NCBI GenBank assembly: GCA_023414985.1 | Contig: JAEZLY010000162.1 | Coordinates: 1-32,478, forward strand | Direction of reading: 5' to 3' | Length of the DNA: 32,478 nt | DNA from: Bacillota bacterium | GTDB lineage: Bacteria; Bacillota; Clostridia; Lachnospirales; Lachnospiraceae | In this document: in pieces, positions 7,368-15,489 of the stretch | How the letters are laid out: each line of letters begins with the position of its first letter | Position numbering within the stretch: the stretch's first letter is position 1 | Notes under the pieces: generated by a model | Database searches by the model: none | What the model was told of the DNA's origin: nothing | Seen by the model: only the letters and a program-made list of their open reading frames with translations | Translations under genes and position numbers: made by a program

Positions 7368-7555
7368 CCCTGTCTAAAGTAAATTAATATTTTTGAAAAC
7401 AAATCAGAAATGGTAACGTTATATTATATATGATACAAAATCCAACATTAATTGATCATAATTTCATTTTTAATCTTATATTAATGAATCACTGGTGATA
7501 TTTGCTTATAATGTCACCTATGGTCACAAAATTCAACCAAGGAAGTGATGTTACG

Positions 7556-8305
7556 ATGAAATTCACAGAGCAAGTAAATATCTATAAGGAGCAGGTTCTG
7601 CCGATCCCCTACGAGGAAGTAGTAATTCCGGAGCCGGCAGCAGACAGAACCTTTATACAGAAACACATCTTCTATAAGCTATTCTTCCTCTTTATCATCG
7701 GAAGTATCTTTGGCTGTTATATGGAACAGATACAATATTATTTACATAAAGGAATATGGGAATGCAGAGCCGGTGTGATCTGGGGACCCTTCAGTGAGAT
7801 TTACGGTGTGGGGGCCGTTCTGATGTATCTGATCTCCTATCAACTAAAGGAGAAATCTCCCTTAACTATATTCTTTACTGCAACGGTCAGCGGCTCAGCT
7901 TTTGAATATATCGCACGTCTCTTTCAGGAATTAGCCTTTGGATCAATTACCTGGGATTACAGTAAACAACCGTTGAATATCGGCGGTCGTACCAGTCTGA
8001 AATACGGAATATGCTGGGGACTGCTCGGTTTAATCTTTATCAAGTGGATTTTTCCTTTTCTCGATAAGTATCTGGAACGCATTCGAGGAAAAGCGGCTTT
8101 TGTATTTACCTGGGTCTTCATTCTCTTTATGTCAGTGGACTTAATCTTTTCAGCAGCAACCGTATCCAGATGGAGCGAACGTCTGCAGGGGATTCCTTCT
8201 GTGGGCAGTCTGGAACAGTATATGGATGAGCATTATGATAATGACAAAATGGAAAGCAGATTTCCGCACATGAAATTCATCGATGTCTCTCAAAAAGCAG
8301 CATGA
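7556..8305 (+). CDS. Small integral membrane protein, putative ABC-transporter permease family (PF06541-like)
   Basis: After a 35-residue cytoplasmic N terminus, segments such as LFFLFIIGSIFGCYMEQ and VIWGPFSEIYGVGAVLMY match the family often annotated 'putative ABC transporter permease' (CmpB type), common and mostly uncharacterised in clostridia. Four or five hydrophobic helices are visible, including AFVFTWVFILFMSVDLIFSA. No ATPase partner lies nearby, so transporter function is doubtful. The ATG at 7556 is chosen because AAGGAAGTG lies 8 bases before it; upstream in-frame ATGs at 7502 and later have weaker sites. It appears monocistronic, convergent with the oxidoreductase gene. Confidence 0.65.
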   Translation: MKFTEQVNIYKEQVLPIPYEEVVIPEPAADRTFIQKHIFYKLFFLFIIGSIFGCYMEQIQYYLHKGIWECRAGVIWGPFSEIYGVGAVLMYLISYQLKEKSPLTIFFTATVSGSAFEYIARLFQELAFGSITWDYSKQPLNIGGRTSLKYGICWGLLGLIFIKWIFPFLDKYLERIRGKAAFVFTWVFILFMSVDLIFSAATVSRWSERLQGIPSVGSLEQYMDEHYDNDKMESRFPHMKFIDVSQKAA

Positions 8306-8340
8306 TAGATACATACTAAAAAAATTCAATATTTTGTACG

Positions 8341-8383
8341 AAAAAGGGCTTAGTTCTGCTGCCCGAGCGGCAGAACCAAGTCC
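8341..8383 (-). terminator. Terminator between convergent genes
   Basis: GGGCTTA (8346-8352) and GTTCTGC (8353-8359) pair with GCAGAAC (8370-8376) and CAAGTCC (8377-8383), with a G-T pair and one mismatch. On the minus strand the hairpin runs into five U (8341-8345), so it best serves the namA-like gene. On the plus strand only CTTCTCT follows, but it could also end transcription of the membrane-protein gene. Confidence 0.75.
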
Positions 8384-8419
8384 TTCTCTATGCTTACATA
8401 TAAAATTAGAATATTATCA

Positions 8420-9439
8420 TTATAAAGCTCTTTTGTACTGCTCCGGCCAGGTAAGCTCTTCCTTCAGCTCCCTCGCTGCCTGCATCGGGAAGTAAGGATT
8501 GCGTAACAACTCCCTACCGAGAAAGATCAGCTCGGCTCTGCCATTCTGAAGGATTTCCTCTGCCATCAGGCTGGAGGTGATAAGTCCGCCTGCAATAACA
8601 GGGAGCTGTGTCTCTTTCCTGACAGTCTCTGCAAATTTTACCTGATAACCGGGATATGCGTTCGGAGAAACATTAATTACGCCGCCCGAGCTTACATTCA
8701 CAATATCGATTCCTTCCTCCTTCAATTCTTTTAACATACCGGCAACCGTATAGTCATGATTGCCCTCCTCGGAGTATTCTTCGGCGGATACCCTGACGAT
8801 GACCGGTTTATTCTCCGGCCATACCCTCCGTACTTCCCTGAGAATCTCTTTTAAAAACCTGGAACGGTTCTCAGCACTACAACCATACTCATCGGTCCTG
8901 TGGTTTGTCAACGGAGAAAGAAATTCATTAATCAGATAGCCGTGTGCACCATGAATCTCAATGACATCAAAGCCTGCCAGCTCGGCTCTGCGTGCGGCTT
9001 CACGAAATGCTGCCTGAACCTCCGAGATATCCTTGATAGACATTTCCACCGGAACCCTATATCTGTCACTGAAGGCAATCGGACTCGGAGCAATACATGG
9101 TTCGGAGGCCACTTCGGATTTTCTGCCGGCATGGGCCAATTGGATACCCACCTTGGCTCCATGACTGTGGCAGGCATCCACTATTCTTTTTAATCCTTCT
9201 ATCTGTTCATCCTTCCAAAGACCAAGATCCCGGTCTGTGATACGTCCCCTACTTTCGACACCGGTGGCTTCCAGGATAATCAATCCTGTCCCCCCTACAG
9301 CTCTGGTAGTATAATGCGTAAAATGCCAATCGTTCGGATTACCGGCCTGATCGGCGCAGAACATACACATGGGTGCCATTACAATTCTATTCTTCAGGCT
9401 TAAACTTTTTATCCGAAATTCACTAAATAACTTTGTCAT
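8420..9439 (-). CDS. namA: NADH:flavin oxidoreductase / old yellow enzyme, NamA (YqjM) type
   Basis: This 339-residue TIM-barrel flavoprotein carries APMCM near the N terminus (the YqjM Cys26 region), QLAHAGRKS, IEIHGAHGYLINEFLSP (the His pair that holds the substrate), a TDEYG segment and an ENRSRF motif. It would bind FMN and reduce activated C=C bonds of enones or nitro compounds with NAD(P)H in the cytoplasm. The terminal QYKRAL keeps an arginine where YqjM has the Arg finger reaching into the neighbouring subunit. The position that is Tyr28 in YqjM reads Phe here (MCMF), a notable active-site change. GGAGG lies 7 bases before ATG. The flavodoxin-fold reductase gene is immediately upstream on the same strand. 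Confidence 0.88.
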   Translation of the reverse strand: MTKLFSEFRIKSLSLKNRIVMAPMCMFCADQAGNPNDWHFTHYTTRAVGGTGLIILEATGVESRGRITDRDLGLWKDEQIEGLKRIVDACHSHGAKVGIQLAHAGRKSEVASEPCIAPSPIAFSDRYRVPVEMSIKDISEVQAAFREAARRAELAGFDVIEIHGAHGYLINEFLSPLTNHRTDEYGCSAENRSRFLKEILREVRRVWPENKPVIVRVSAEEYSEEGNHDYTVAGMLKELKEEGIDIVNVSSGGVINVSPNAYPGYQVKFAETVRKETQLPVIAGGLITSSLMAEEILQNGRAELIFLGRELLRNPYFPMQAARELKEELTWPEQYKRAL

Positions 9440-9523
9440 CCTAATTCCTCCACTTCAATTCATTCAATATTGTATGAAAAATAATATGCCCAATTCATAA
9501 TAAATTTTATATTTACATAAGAA

Positions 9524-10189
9524 TCATTCTGTCACTTTCATGATATTAGCAATTAGTGGTCTGATGCTCTTTCGAATCCTTGGCCAGTCCTGAAGTATTT
9601 CCGGAAAGATTGATCCTTCTTTTTTCTGCAGGCAGGTATCATCCTTTAACCCAAAGACAACTCCATTCGGGAAACGATCATCGGGGCCGATTACCCGGAA
9701 CCCCAGGGCTCGTAACGTATCCGCTATGGGAGTTACCAGCCGGTCATGATAATAACGTAAGCTTTCTTCCTGTTCCACCATCCCCCCATGTCCGATGATA
9801 CCGACAGGTATATCTTGAAACGGGGGTTGATATGTAGGATCGTTCAGCCATCCGGCATAGGTTATCTCATTGATCTTCTCAAAGATCATCAGCAGCTTTG
9901 AAGGTATCGGCGAGTAATGTGGTACCACCAGAAAAACAATCTGTACATCCGTGATTGTATTCAGAAGCCGATTAAACTCAGAATCATAGGCGCATAGCCC
10001 ACTCCGGCTGCATTGTCCGCAGAGGATACAGGACTTAAAATCATAGTCCCGCAAGGGAATGATCTCAACCGATGCCTCAGTACTGTTTTCGTCTTCTATC
10101 ATTTCCTTTATCATCGTACAGACAGCAACCGATGTGCTTTTATCATCCCTCAGCCTGGTATTCGCTGCTGATATACACGCAATTCTCAT
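9524..10189 (-). CDS. NAD(P)H-dependent FMN reductase / flavodoxin-fold protein
   Basis: The protein (221 residues) starts MRIACISAAN, like the first strand and phosphate-binding loop of the flavodoxin-like NAD(P)H oxidoreductase fold. CILCGQCSRSGLCAYD resembles the CxxCxxC segment of iron-sulfur flavoproteins, and VVPHYSPIPSKLL the substrate-strand loop where the family usually has a Y-x-x-x-P motif. It would bind FMN and pass electrons from NAD(P)H, perhaps to quinones or to the adjacent old yellow enzyme. The start is supported by AAGGTGATTGA before ATG. It has its own promoter and may be cotranscribed with namA, 84 bases downstream, with no terminator visible between. The electron acceptor is unknown. 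Confidence 0.75.
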   Translation of the reverse strand: MRIACISAANTRLRDDKSTSVAVCTMIKEMIEDENSTEASVEIIPLRDYDFKSCILCGQCSRSGLCAYDSEFNRLLNTITDVQIVFLVVPHYSPIPSKLLMIFEKINEITYAGWLNDPTYQPPFQDIPVGIIGHGGMVEQEESLRYYHDRLVTPIADTLRALGFRVIGPDDRFPNGVVFGLKDDTCLQKKEGSIFPEILQDWPRIRKSIRPLIANIMKVTE

Positions 10190-10213
10190 TCAATCACCTT
10201 CTATTCCTTCCCA

Positions 10214-10261
10214 GATGCATCTTACTATCTCATTGTAGACAGAGGAGGTAAGAATAGCATC
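10214..10261 (-). other. Hairpin in the leader of the flavin reductase gene
   Basis: GATGC and TCTTAC (10214-10225) pair with GTAAGA and GCATC (10248-10261) around a 22-base loop, inside the roughly 125-base leader. No known riboswitch was recognised. It may only be an mRNA stem. Confidence 0.35.
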
Positions 10262-10322
10262 CTTTCTTTTACTGTGTTCCCTTTTCGCTTACAGATACCA
10301 AAATCACATCCACTGTTTCTAT

Positions 10323-10351
10323 ATTTTATCTCTTTCTGATTGTCCAGTCAA
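10323..10351 (-). promoter_or_regulatory. Promoter of the flavin reductase (and probably namA)
   Basis: On the minus strand TTGACT (10346-10351) is followed after 17 bases by TAAAAT (10323-10328). The rest of the 310-base gap between this gene and ptsI holds the leader hairpin and the ptsI terminator. Confidence 0.7.
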
Positions 10352-10406
10352 ACAGGTAATCAAAATAACCTTGATAAGGAATAACCTTCGACTGCTATCA
10401 TTCAGC

Positions 10407-10448
10407 AAAAAAACCTGCCGTGCTGAATATGAAATCCAGCCTGGCAGG
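10407..10448 (-). terminator. Rho-independent terminator after ptsI
   Basis: CCTGCC (10414-10419) pairs with GGCAGG (10443-10448), and GCTG with CAGC inside. On the minus strand seven U follow (10407-10413). It closes the long PTS operon. Confidence 0.85.
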
Positions 10449-10499
10449 CTTCTGTCTTAATCAATATATATTTTATACACTTCTTTACTTTCTTACGGA

Positions 10500-12113
10500 C
10501 TATAAATTCATAATCAGCTTTTTCGCTGAAAGAATTGACGATGCACTCATCGAGAATTCATCCAACCCATATTCCACCAAGGTGGGGATTGCAGTCTCAT
10601 CCCCTGCCATCTCCCCGCACATGCCGACCCATTTTCCATGCTTATGTGCTCCATCAATCGTCATTTTAATCAGCTTCAGTACTGCAGGATGCATCGGTCT
10701 ATATAGATAAGCTATCTTCTCATTCATCCGGTCGGCTGCCAGAGTATATTGAATCAGATCATTCGTACCGATGGAGAAGAAGTCTGCATACTGTGCCAGC
10801 TCCTCTGCACAGACAGCCGCAGACGGTATCTCAACCATGATACCCCATTCAATGCTGTCTGAATAAAGCTCGTGAAGCTGATCCAGTTCCTGTTTACATT
10901 CCTCTGCAATCTCTTTTGCTGTAAGAAACTCCTCCGGTCCCGAGATCATAGGAAACATGATACTGAGAGAACCATGTACAGAAGCACGGAGCAGTGCTCT
11001 CAGCTGTGTCTTGAACAGCTCCTTCTGATCCAGGCAGATTCTGATTGCGCGGTACCCGAGAAACGGGTTCATTTCCTTCGGAAGCTCTAGATAAGGAAGT
11101 GTCTTGTCTCCTCCGATATCAAGGGTCCTGATTACTACCTTTCTCCCTGCTGCTTTTTCCAATACTACCTTATAGCTTTCGTATTGCTCTTCTTCTGACG
11201 GCGCACTGTTTCGGTCCATATATAAGAATTCTGTACGGAATAAGCCCACCCCGTCACCGCCATTTTCCAGAACCTGATCGATATCCTCGGGTTTCCCGAT
11301 ATTTCCCGCTACATAAATTCGCTTCCCGGAGCTTGTAACGGTCTCTGCTGAAGCAAATGCTTTCAGTCCTGTCTGTGCAGCCTGATAATCCTTCTGTTTC
11401 TTCTGATATTCTGCCAGCTCCTCTGCACTTGGGGAGAGGATTGCCTTCCCTTCAAACCCATCTATGATAACCATATCTCCATCCCTTACGGCACCGGTAA
11501 TATCACCCATTCCTACGACAGCCGGTATTTCCAGAGTTCTTGCCATGATAGCCGAATGGGAGGTTCTTCCGCCGATATCGGTGAGGAAACCGATGACTTT
11601 ACTTCGATCCAGAGAAGCCGTATCGGAAGGAGTAAGATCATGGGCAACGACTATGGTATTTTCCTTCATGATTTTTAAATCCGTAGAAGCGCCGGATAAA
11701 TTAGCAATCAACCTGTCTGTGACGTCCTTGATGTCAGCAGCTCTTTCTCTTAAATATTCATCCTCCATCTCAGCAAAGATTGCCAAAAAGCGTTCCGTTA
11801 CCCGGCAGGTCGCGGATACCGCGCTGACCTTGTTCTCTCTGATCTCAACCTGAATTGCTCCGATCAGTTCCGGATCCTCAAGGAGCATCAAATGCGCTTC
11901 GAATATTTCTGCCTCCTCATCTCCTATTGCTTTGGAGGTCCGTTCCTTAAGCTCCTCCAGCTGCTGCTTCGACAACGCAATTGCCTCCTCGAAGCTTGCC
12001 GCTTCCGCCTCAGGATCTTCGATGTATTCTATGGAAGTTGTGTATTCTTTCTTCTTCTGTAAGCTGACCTCTCCGATCGCATAGCCTTTGGAAGCTGCAA
12101 TTCCGTATTTCAT
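10500..12113 (-). CDS. ptsI: PTS enzyme I (phosphoenolpyruvate-protein phosphotransferase)
   Basis: All hallmarks of enzyme I are present: the phosphorylated histidine in GGRTSHSAIMART (His186), a TIM-barrel PEP-binding half with GLFRTEFLYMDR, GYRAIR and SIGTNDLIQYTLAADR, and Cys499 in GMCGEMAGD. The 537 residues are slightly fewer than the usual 570. It takes phosphate from PEP and passes it to HPr in the cytoplasm. AAAGGAGG precedes the ATG by 7 bases. It is the last gene of the operon after gntR and ptsH, ended by a strong terminator. Placing the general PTS pair inside a substrate-specific cluster is less common than a stand-alone ptsHI. Whether another copy exists cannot be seen here. 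Confidence 0.95.
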   Translation of the reverse strand: MKYGIAASKGYAIGEVSLQKKKEYTTSIEYIEDPEAEAASFEEAIALSKQQLEELKERTSKAIGDEEAEIFEAHLMLLEDPELIGAIQVEIRENKVSAVSATCRVTERFLAIFAEMEDEYLRERAADIKDVTDRLIANLSGASTDLKIMKENTIVVAHDLTPSDTASLDRSKVIGFLTDIGGRTSHSAIMARTLEIPAVVGMGDITGAVRDGDMVIIDGFEGKAILSPSAEELAEYQKKQKDYQAAQTGLKAFASAETVTSSGKRIYVAGNIGKPEDIDQVLENGGDGVGLFRTEFLYMDRNSAPSEEEQYESYKVVLEKAAGRKVVIRTLDIGGDKTLPYLELPKEMNPFLGYRAIRICLDQKELFKTQLRALLRASVHGSLSIMFPMISGPEEFLTAKEIAEECKQELDQLHELYSDSIEWGIMVEIPSAAVCAEELAQYADFFSIGTNDLIQYTLAADRMNEKIAYLYRPMHPAVLKLIKMTIDGAHKHGKWVGMCGEMAGDETAIPTLVEYGLDEFSMSASSILSAKKLIMNL

Positions 12114-12140
12114 CGGGGTCCTCCTTTTTTCAAATTCCGT

Positions 12141-12404
12141 CTATTCTCCCAGTCCTGCTTCAATCAGTTCTGCCAAGCCTTTCAATGCCTCTGCTTCGTC
12201 ATCCCCGCTGCATTCAAGGACAATTTCCGTACCGCGGCTGATTCCTGCGCTTAATATTCCAAGAAGTGACTTCGCATCATAGCTTTTCTCACCCTTGGAA
12301 ATTGTGATTTTAGATTTAAACTTTGCTGCTGCCTTTACCAATGTACTGGCCGGTCTTGCATGAAGTCCGGATTCGTTGATTACTATTATTTTACGATTTA
12401 CCAT
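12141..12404 (-). CDS. ptsH: HPr, phosphocarrier protein of the PTS
   Basis: The 87-residue protein has GLHARPAS with the active His15 and a KSLLG segment with Ser46. Ser46 is the site phosphorylated by HPr kinase in Firmicutes, so this HPr should be able to serve catabolite control as well as transport, unlike Crh, which lacks His15. It relays phosphate from enzyme I to IIA. It starts 1 base after the gntR stop (spacing 12405), preceded by AAAGGAG within the gntR end, and ptsI follows after 27 bases. Confidence 0.95.
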   Translation of the reverse strand: MVNRKIIVINESGLHARPASTLVKAAAKFKSKITISKGEKSYDAKSLLGILSAGISRGTEIVLECSGDDEAEALKGLAELIEAGLGE

Positions 12405-12405
12405 T

Positions 12406-13128
12406 CTATTCTCCTTTAATTTTCACTTCCACGGTAACAGAATACCATTCCTTGTTAAAATACGTCTCAGCGTACTCAATCACCTTCCCTGCATCATCAA
12501 AGGCAGTTCTCTTGACAAAGAAGGTATCCGTATTCTTTTTAATATTCATCAATCTGGCTATCCTGCTATCATTCACTTCTCTGACGGAATAGTTCTCATT
12601 TGCTACCACAGGATAAATATTAATTTCTGCCAATGTCTTATAGAAGGATTTATTTTCATGAATTCTCTGCACTTCTTCCATGCTGATCAAGGCTCCGCTC
12701 ATAAAAGAGCTTTGATATGCAATCGGTTCATTATTAACCAGTCTTAGTCTCCTCACACACAAAATCGGCTGATCCTTCGGTATCATCAATTTTTCAGCTA
12801 TGCTTTCATTTACCAACTCTTCAATCTTATCAACCTGCATGTCAATCTTATAACCCTGCTGTAATAATTCATCACTGAAGCTGATTGAGGTAAGCCTGCG
12901 GTTCATATGCTTTTTTGCTACAAAGGTACCCAGTCCCTGAACCCCCACCAGATAATCTTCGTTAATCAGCTCATCAAAAGCCTTTCTGACGGTTATCGTG
13001 GAAACCTTATATTTTTCCTTCAACACTGCCCCGCTGTCGATCTTGTCCCCGGGTTTCAGCTCTCCGGACTTAATGGCATCGATGATATCCTGCTTTATCT
13101 GTAAATACTTAGGTACCTGATACTCCAT
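12406..13128 (-). CDS. GntR-family (HutC/UTRA) transcriptional regulator
   Basis: The 240-residue protein has an N-terminal winged helix (PKYLQIKQDIIDAIKSGELK, then VSTITVRKAFDELINEDYL and GVQGLGTFVAKK) and a C-terminal UTRA ligand domain typical of HutC-type sensors of sugar phosphates. AGGAGG lies 12 bases before ATG, rather far. Its own promoter and a perfect 14-base palindrome lie directly upstream, and the same half-site is repeated in front of the GNAT-led operon, so autoregulation and control of the whole PTS/MurQ cluster are likely. The ligand might be GlcNAc-6-P or MurNAc-6-P; that is inference from the neighbours. Confidence 0.9.
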   Translation of the reverse strand: MEYQVPKYLQIKQDIIDAIKSGELKPGDKIDSGAVLKEKYKVSTITVRKAFDELINEDYLVGVQGLGTFVAKKHMNRRLTSISFSDELLQQGYKIDMQVDKIEELVNESIAEKLMIPKDQPILCVRRLRLVNNEPIAYQSSFMSGALISMEEVQRIHENKSFYKTLAEINIYPVVANENYSVREVNDSRIARLMNIKKNTDTFFVKRTAFDDAGKVIEYAETYFNKEWYSVTVEVKIKGE

Positions 13129-13147
13129 ATAACTACATTCCCTCCTA

Positions 13148-13161
13148 ATATGTTAACATAT
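13148..13161 (-). promoter_or_regulatory. Candidate GntR operator (perfect palindrome)
   Basis: ATATGTTAACATAT is a perfect 14-base palindrome located about 6 to 19 bases downstream of the predicted gntR transcription start. It contains TATGTTAA, the same 8-base unit repeated in tandem at 18775-18814. Confidence 0.6.
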
Positions 13162-13173
13162 CTACTGATAAAC

Positions 13174-13201
13174 ATTATAACATAACATTATAAAAGTGCA
13201 A
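13174..13201 (-). promoter_or_regulatory. Internal promoter for gntR-ptsH-ptsI
   Basis: On the minus strand TTGCAC (13196-13201) and TATAAT (13174-13179) are 16 bases apart. This would let the regulator and general PTS proteins be expressed apart from the upstream genes. Confidence 0.65.
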
Positions 13202-13237
13202 TAAATCGAGCTTAAGCGCTATCAGTAATTTATTAAC

Positions 13238-13630
13238 CTATGCCGGGAATTTCGCTACCGCCGATTTTGTAGTCTCAATCGCCTTGTCAGCCAGCTCATT
13301 CAAGGATAAATCACTGTCGTCAATCATGGTCAGCTCCAATAATGCCATCGTATTCAGACCTGCTATAGCAATATACTTTTCCGGATGGGTTGCACACTGC
13401 TCAGCTGCAACCCGAAATGGAGAAGCACCAAGCAGATCGCAGGCAAACAATACTTCGTCCTCACCGAACTCCTGCAGCAGAGTATCTACCCTCGTCTTTA
13501 AGCTTTCTAAGTCATCCTCTTTGGTCAGGTCGATAAAGTACATGGCCTCTGAGACTCCTGAGATCATCTCTAAGTTCTGTCTTACTCCTTCGGCATAGCC
13601 ACCATGCCCCATAATTACCACTCTTATCAT
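13238..13630 (-). CDS. PTS mannose-family IIA component
   Basis: The 130-residue protein begins MIRVVIMGHGGYAEG, with His9 in the position phosphorylated in EIIA-Man (normally GTHG..A), and continues with DLLGASPFRVA, another family block. It receives phosphate from HPr and gives it to IIB. The start at 13630 follows AAAGGAGATACAAG; an in-frame ATG 57 bases upstream would add an unrelated 19-residue segment inside a predicted RNA stem. It lies 176 bases after the IID stop, unlike the tightly packed IIB-IIC-IID, with a long stem-loop between. Confidence 0.9.
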   Translation of the reverse strand: MIRVVIMGHGGYAEGVRQNLEMISGVSEAMYFIDLTKEDDLESLKTRVDTLLQEFGEDEVLFACDLLGASPFRVAAEQCATHPEKYIAIAGLNTMALLELTMIDDSDLSLNELADKAIETTKSAVAKFPA

Positions 13631-13655
13631 CTTGTATCTCCTTTCGATTTGTAGA

Positions 13656-13745
13656 GAGAGACTTATACAAAATCGTTCTATAATCAATGTTCGGTTATTC
13701 CCGTTCAGCCCTATTTTGATTATTCAGATTCTGTATAAGTCTCTC
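13656..13745 (-). repeat. Long intercistronic stem-loop between IID and IIA genes
   Basis: GAGAGACTTATACAAAATC (13656-13674) is complementary to 13727-13745 at 18 of 19 positions. A second pair, ATAATCAA (13680-13687) with TTGATTAT (13716-13723), continues the stem. There is no U tract, so it is not an ordinary terminator. It ends about 17 bases before the IIA ribosome site. It may stabilise or process the mRNA or tune IIA translation. The structure is directly visible; function is inferred. Confidence 0.7.
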
Positions 13746-13806
13746 ATGAATGAACCGTAACCCGAGCTATTGATACTGCTCTTTGATTGATAGGATATGC
13801 TTTTTC

Positions 13807-14670
13807 TTATGCATATACACCTGTTGCATAGCCGATTGCGGTCAACAGACAAGCCATGACAAGAATCAATCCCATGAGTTTTAACGGTGACCACTTTTTC
13901 TTGGAATACAAGTAATAGACTGCTAAGGTCAGGAGTAACGGTAAAATCTTAGGGAAGATAGAATTTACGATCTTATCTGCATCGAAGATTACCTGGTTGG
14001 CAAGAGTTTCTCCCGTGGTTGCATCGAATACGTCTCTTACGATCTGGATCGGCAGCTTGAAGTTAACAAAGGAGGCCGTCAATGCTCCGACAACAATTAA
14101 TCCAAGTACTGTCATCGTATCAGTCAGGAAGTTCAGCTTGCCGGTTGACATAAAGCCCTGCATCCCTTCAATACCGGATTTATAGCCTAATTTGAATAAG
14201 TACCAGCTTAAAGCACAGGTTCCGATCGGATAGACCAGCATGTAGATGACCGGTCCCAGCCAGCCAAAGGACTGAGAGGTCTGGGCTATGGACAAGCATA
14301 TGGTCAACAGAATCGGGATAAAGGTTGCAACCCATAAGGAATCTCCGATTGCAGAGGTCGGTCCGATTAATGCGACCTTCACACTGTTGATCAGCTCCGG
14401 TGTACAGGCTTTATTTGCATTTGCCTCTTCTAATCCGCAGACAACACCGTTGCAGATTGAGCCGACCTGTGATTCCGTATTAAATAAAGTAATATGTCTT
14501 TCCAAAGCCTCTGCTTTTTCTTCTTTCGTATCATATAATTCATCGATCACCGGAGCCATAGACTGTCCGAAGGCCATACCCAGCATACTTTCGGCCTGTT
14601 GAGAGCATCCGTTCCAGAAGAACCAATTATAGAAGGATTTTTTGAGTGTTTTTTCACTGATTTTCTTCAT
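13807..14670 (-). CDS. PTS mannose-family IID component
   Basis: The protein (287 residues) opens with EKTLKKSFYNWFFWNGCSQQAESMLG-type sequence, the conserved N terminus of ManZ-like IID proteins, and has GPTSAIGDSLW in the middle and hydrophobic helices at the C-terminal side (VVGALTASFVNF, LLLTLAVYYLY). With IIC it forms the membrane channel that imports the sugar. Its ATG overlaps the IIC stop in TAATG, so the two are translationally coupled, and GGAGAAATTCTGTA provides a ribosome site inside the IIC end. Confidence 0.93.
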   Translation of the reverse strand: MKKISEKTLKKSFYNWFFWNGCSQQAESMLGMAFGQSMAPVIDELYDTKEEKAEALERHITLFNTESQVGSICNGVVCGLEEANANKACTPELINSVKVALIGPTSAIGDSLWVATFIPILLTICLSIAQTSQSFGWLGPVIYMLVYPIGTCALSWYLFKLGYKSGIEGMQGFMSTGKLNFLTDTMTVLGLIVVGALTASFVNFKLPIQIVRDVFDATTGETLANQVIFDADKIVNSIFPKILPLLLTLAVYYLYSKKKWSPLKLMGLILVMACLLTAIGYATGVYA

Positions 14671-15464
14671 TACAGAATTTCTCCTTTCTTAGCATCAAGA
14701 CTTGAGTTGATCACATAATACAGTATCGCAGCAATGATTGCTATGACAGCAACTGCCATTGTGCTAAGGTTAAAGTAGGTAATTAGAATAAAGCCAATCA
14801 GGAAGATTGCGATATGATACTTCTTCTTGAACAGGAAGGACAGGATAATTCCCATACCTAATGCAGCCATCATTCCGCCGAAGATTCCCAATGCGGTGGT
14901 TACCCAGCCCGGTATGATGGATGCGAAATCACCCTGTGCCGATGCAGCGGTCATGGAAGATAACAAGATAACTGCAGGGATAAAACGGCACGCAAAGCCA
15001 ATCAGCTGACCCAGAACAAGGTTGGGGATAAACATCTTCTTTGTCTCTCCTGCGTGGGCATACTTATGAGCCACAACATTGAGGGGTAGGTTCAGTGCGT
15101 AGGAAATATTCCACATAATCTGACCTACCAAACCGCCGATCCCTGCAAATACCACTGCCAGACCAATCACCTGTGCAACATCCAGTCCCTTACCAAATAC
15201 AAGAGCACCGGCTACACCGATATAGGTTGCATAGGATAGATCCCAGGCTACTGCGCCACCCGGTGTTACGTTACCCATATACATGATCTGTAATGAGATA
15301 CCCACGAGTACTGCGGTCTGAACATCACCCATAATCAGTCCTACCACTAAGGAAGCCACCAGCGGTCTTCCCAGCGTGTACCATCCGATCGTATTACCGA
15401 CGATAGAGCCTATAGAACCCAGATACACGAATAGAGCAATTAAAATAATTTGATAAATTTGCAT
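14670..15464 (-). CDS. PTS mannose-family IIC component
   Basis: This 264-residue polytopic membrane protein has the IIC-Man features: GNTIGWYTLGRPLVASLVVGL near the N terminus (written here as GNTIGWYTLG plus RPLVASLVVG), GDVQTAVLVGISLQIMYMG, and TPGGAVAWDLSYATYIG. It carries the sugar path together with IID. GAAGAGGAGAAGAGT lies before its ATG. It follows the IIB gene by 25 bases. Confidence 0.93.
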   Translation of the reverse strand: MQIYQIILIALFVYLGSIGSIVGNTIGWYTLGRPLVASLVVGLIMGDVQTAVLVGISLQIMYMGNVTPGGAVAWDLSYATYIGVAGALVFGKGLDVAQVIGLAVVFAGIGGLVGQIMWNISYALNLPLNVVAHKYAHAGETKKMFIPNLVLGQLIGFACRFIPAVILLSSMTAASAQGDFASIIPGWVTTALGIFGGMMAALGMGIILSFLFKKKYHIAIFLIGFILITYFNLSTMAVAVIAIIAAILYYVINSSLDAKKGEIL

Positions 15465-15489
15465 ACTCTTCTCCTCTTCTTATAGATAG

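Noticed and set aside
10214..10261. FMN riboswitch before the flavin reductase gene
   Set aside because: Only a single weak hairpin is seen; the conserved multi-stem core of the FMN aptamer was not found.
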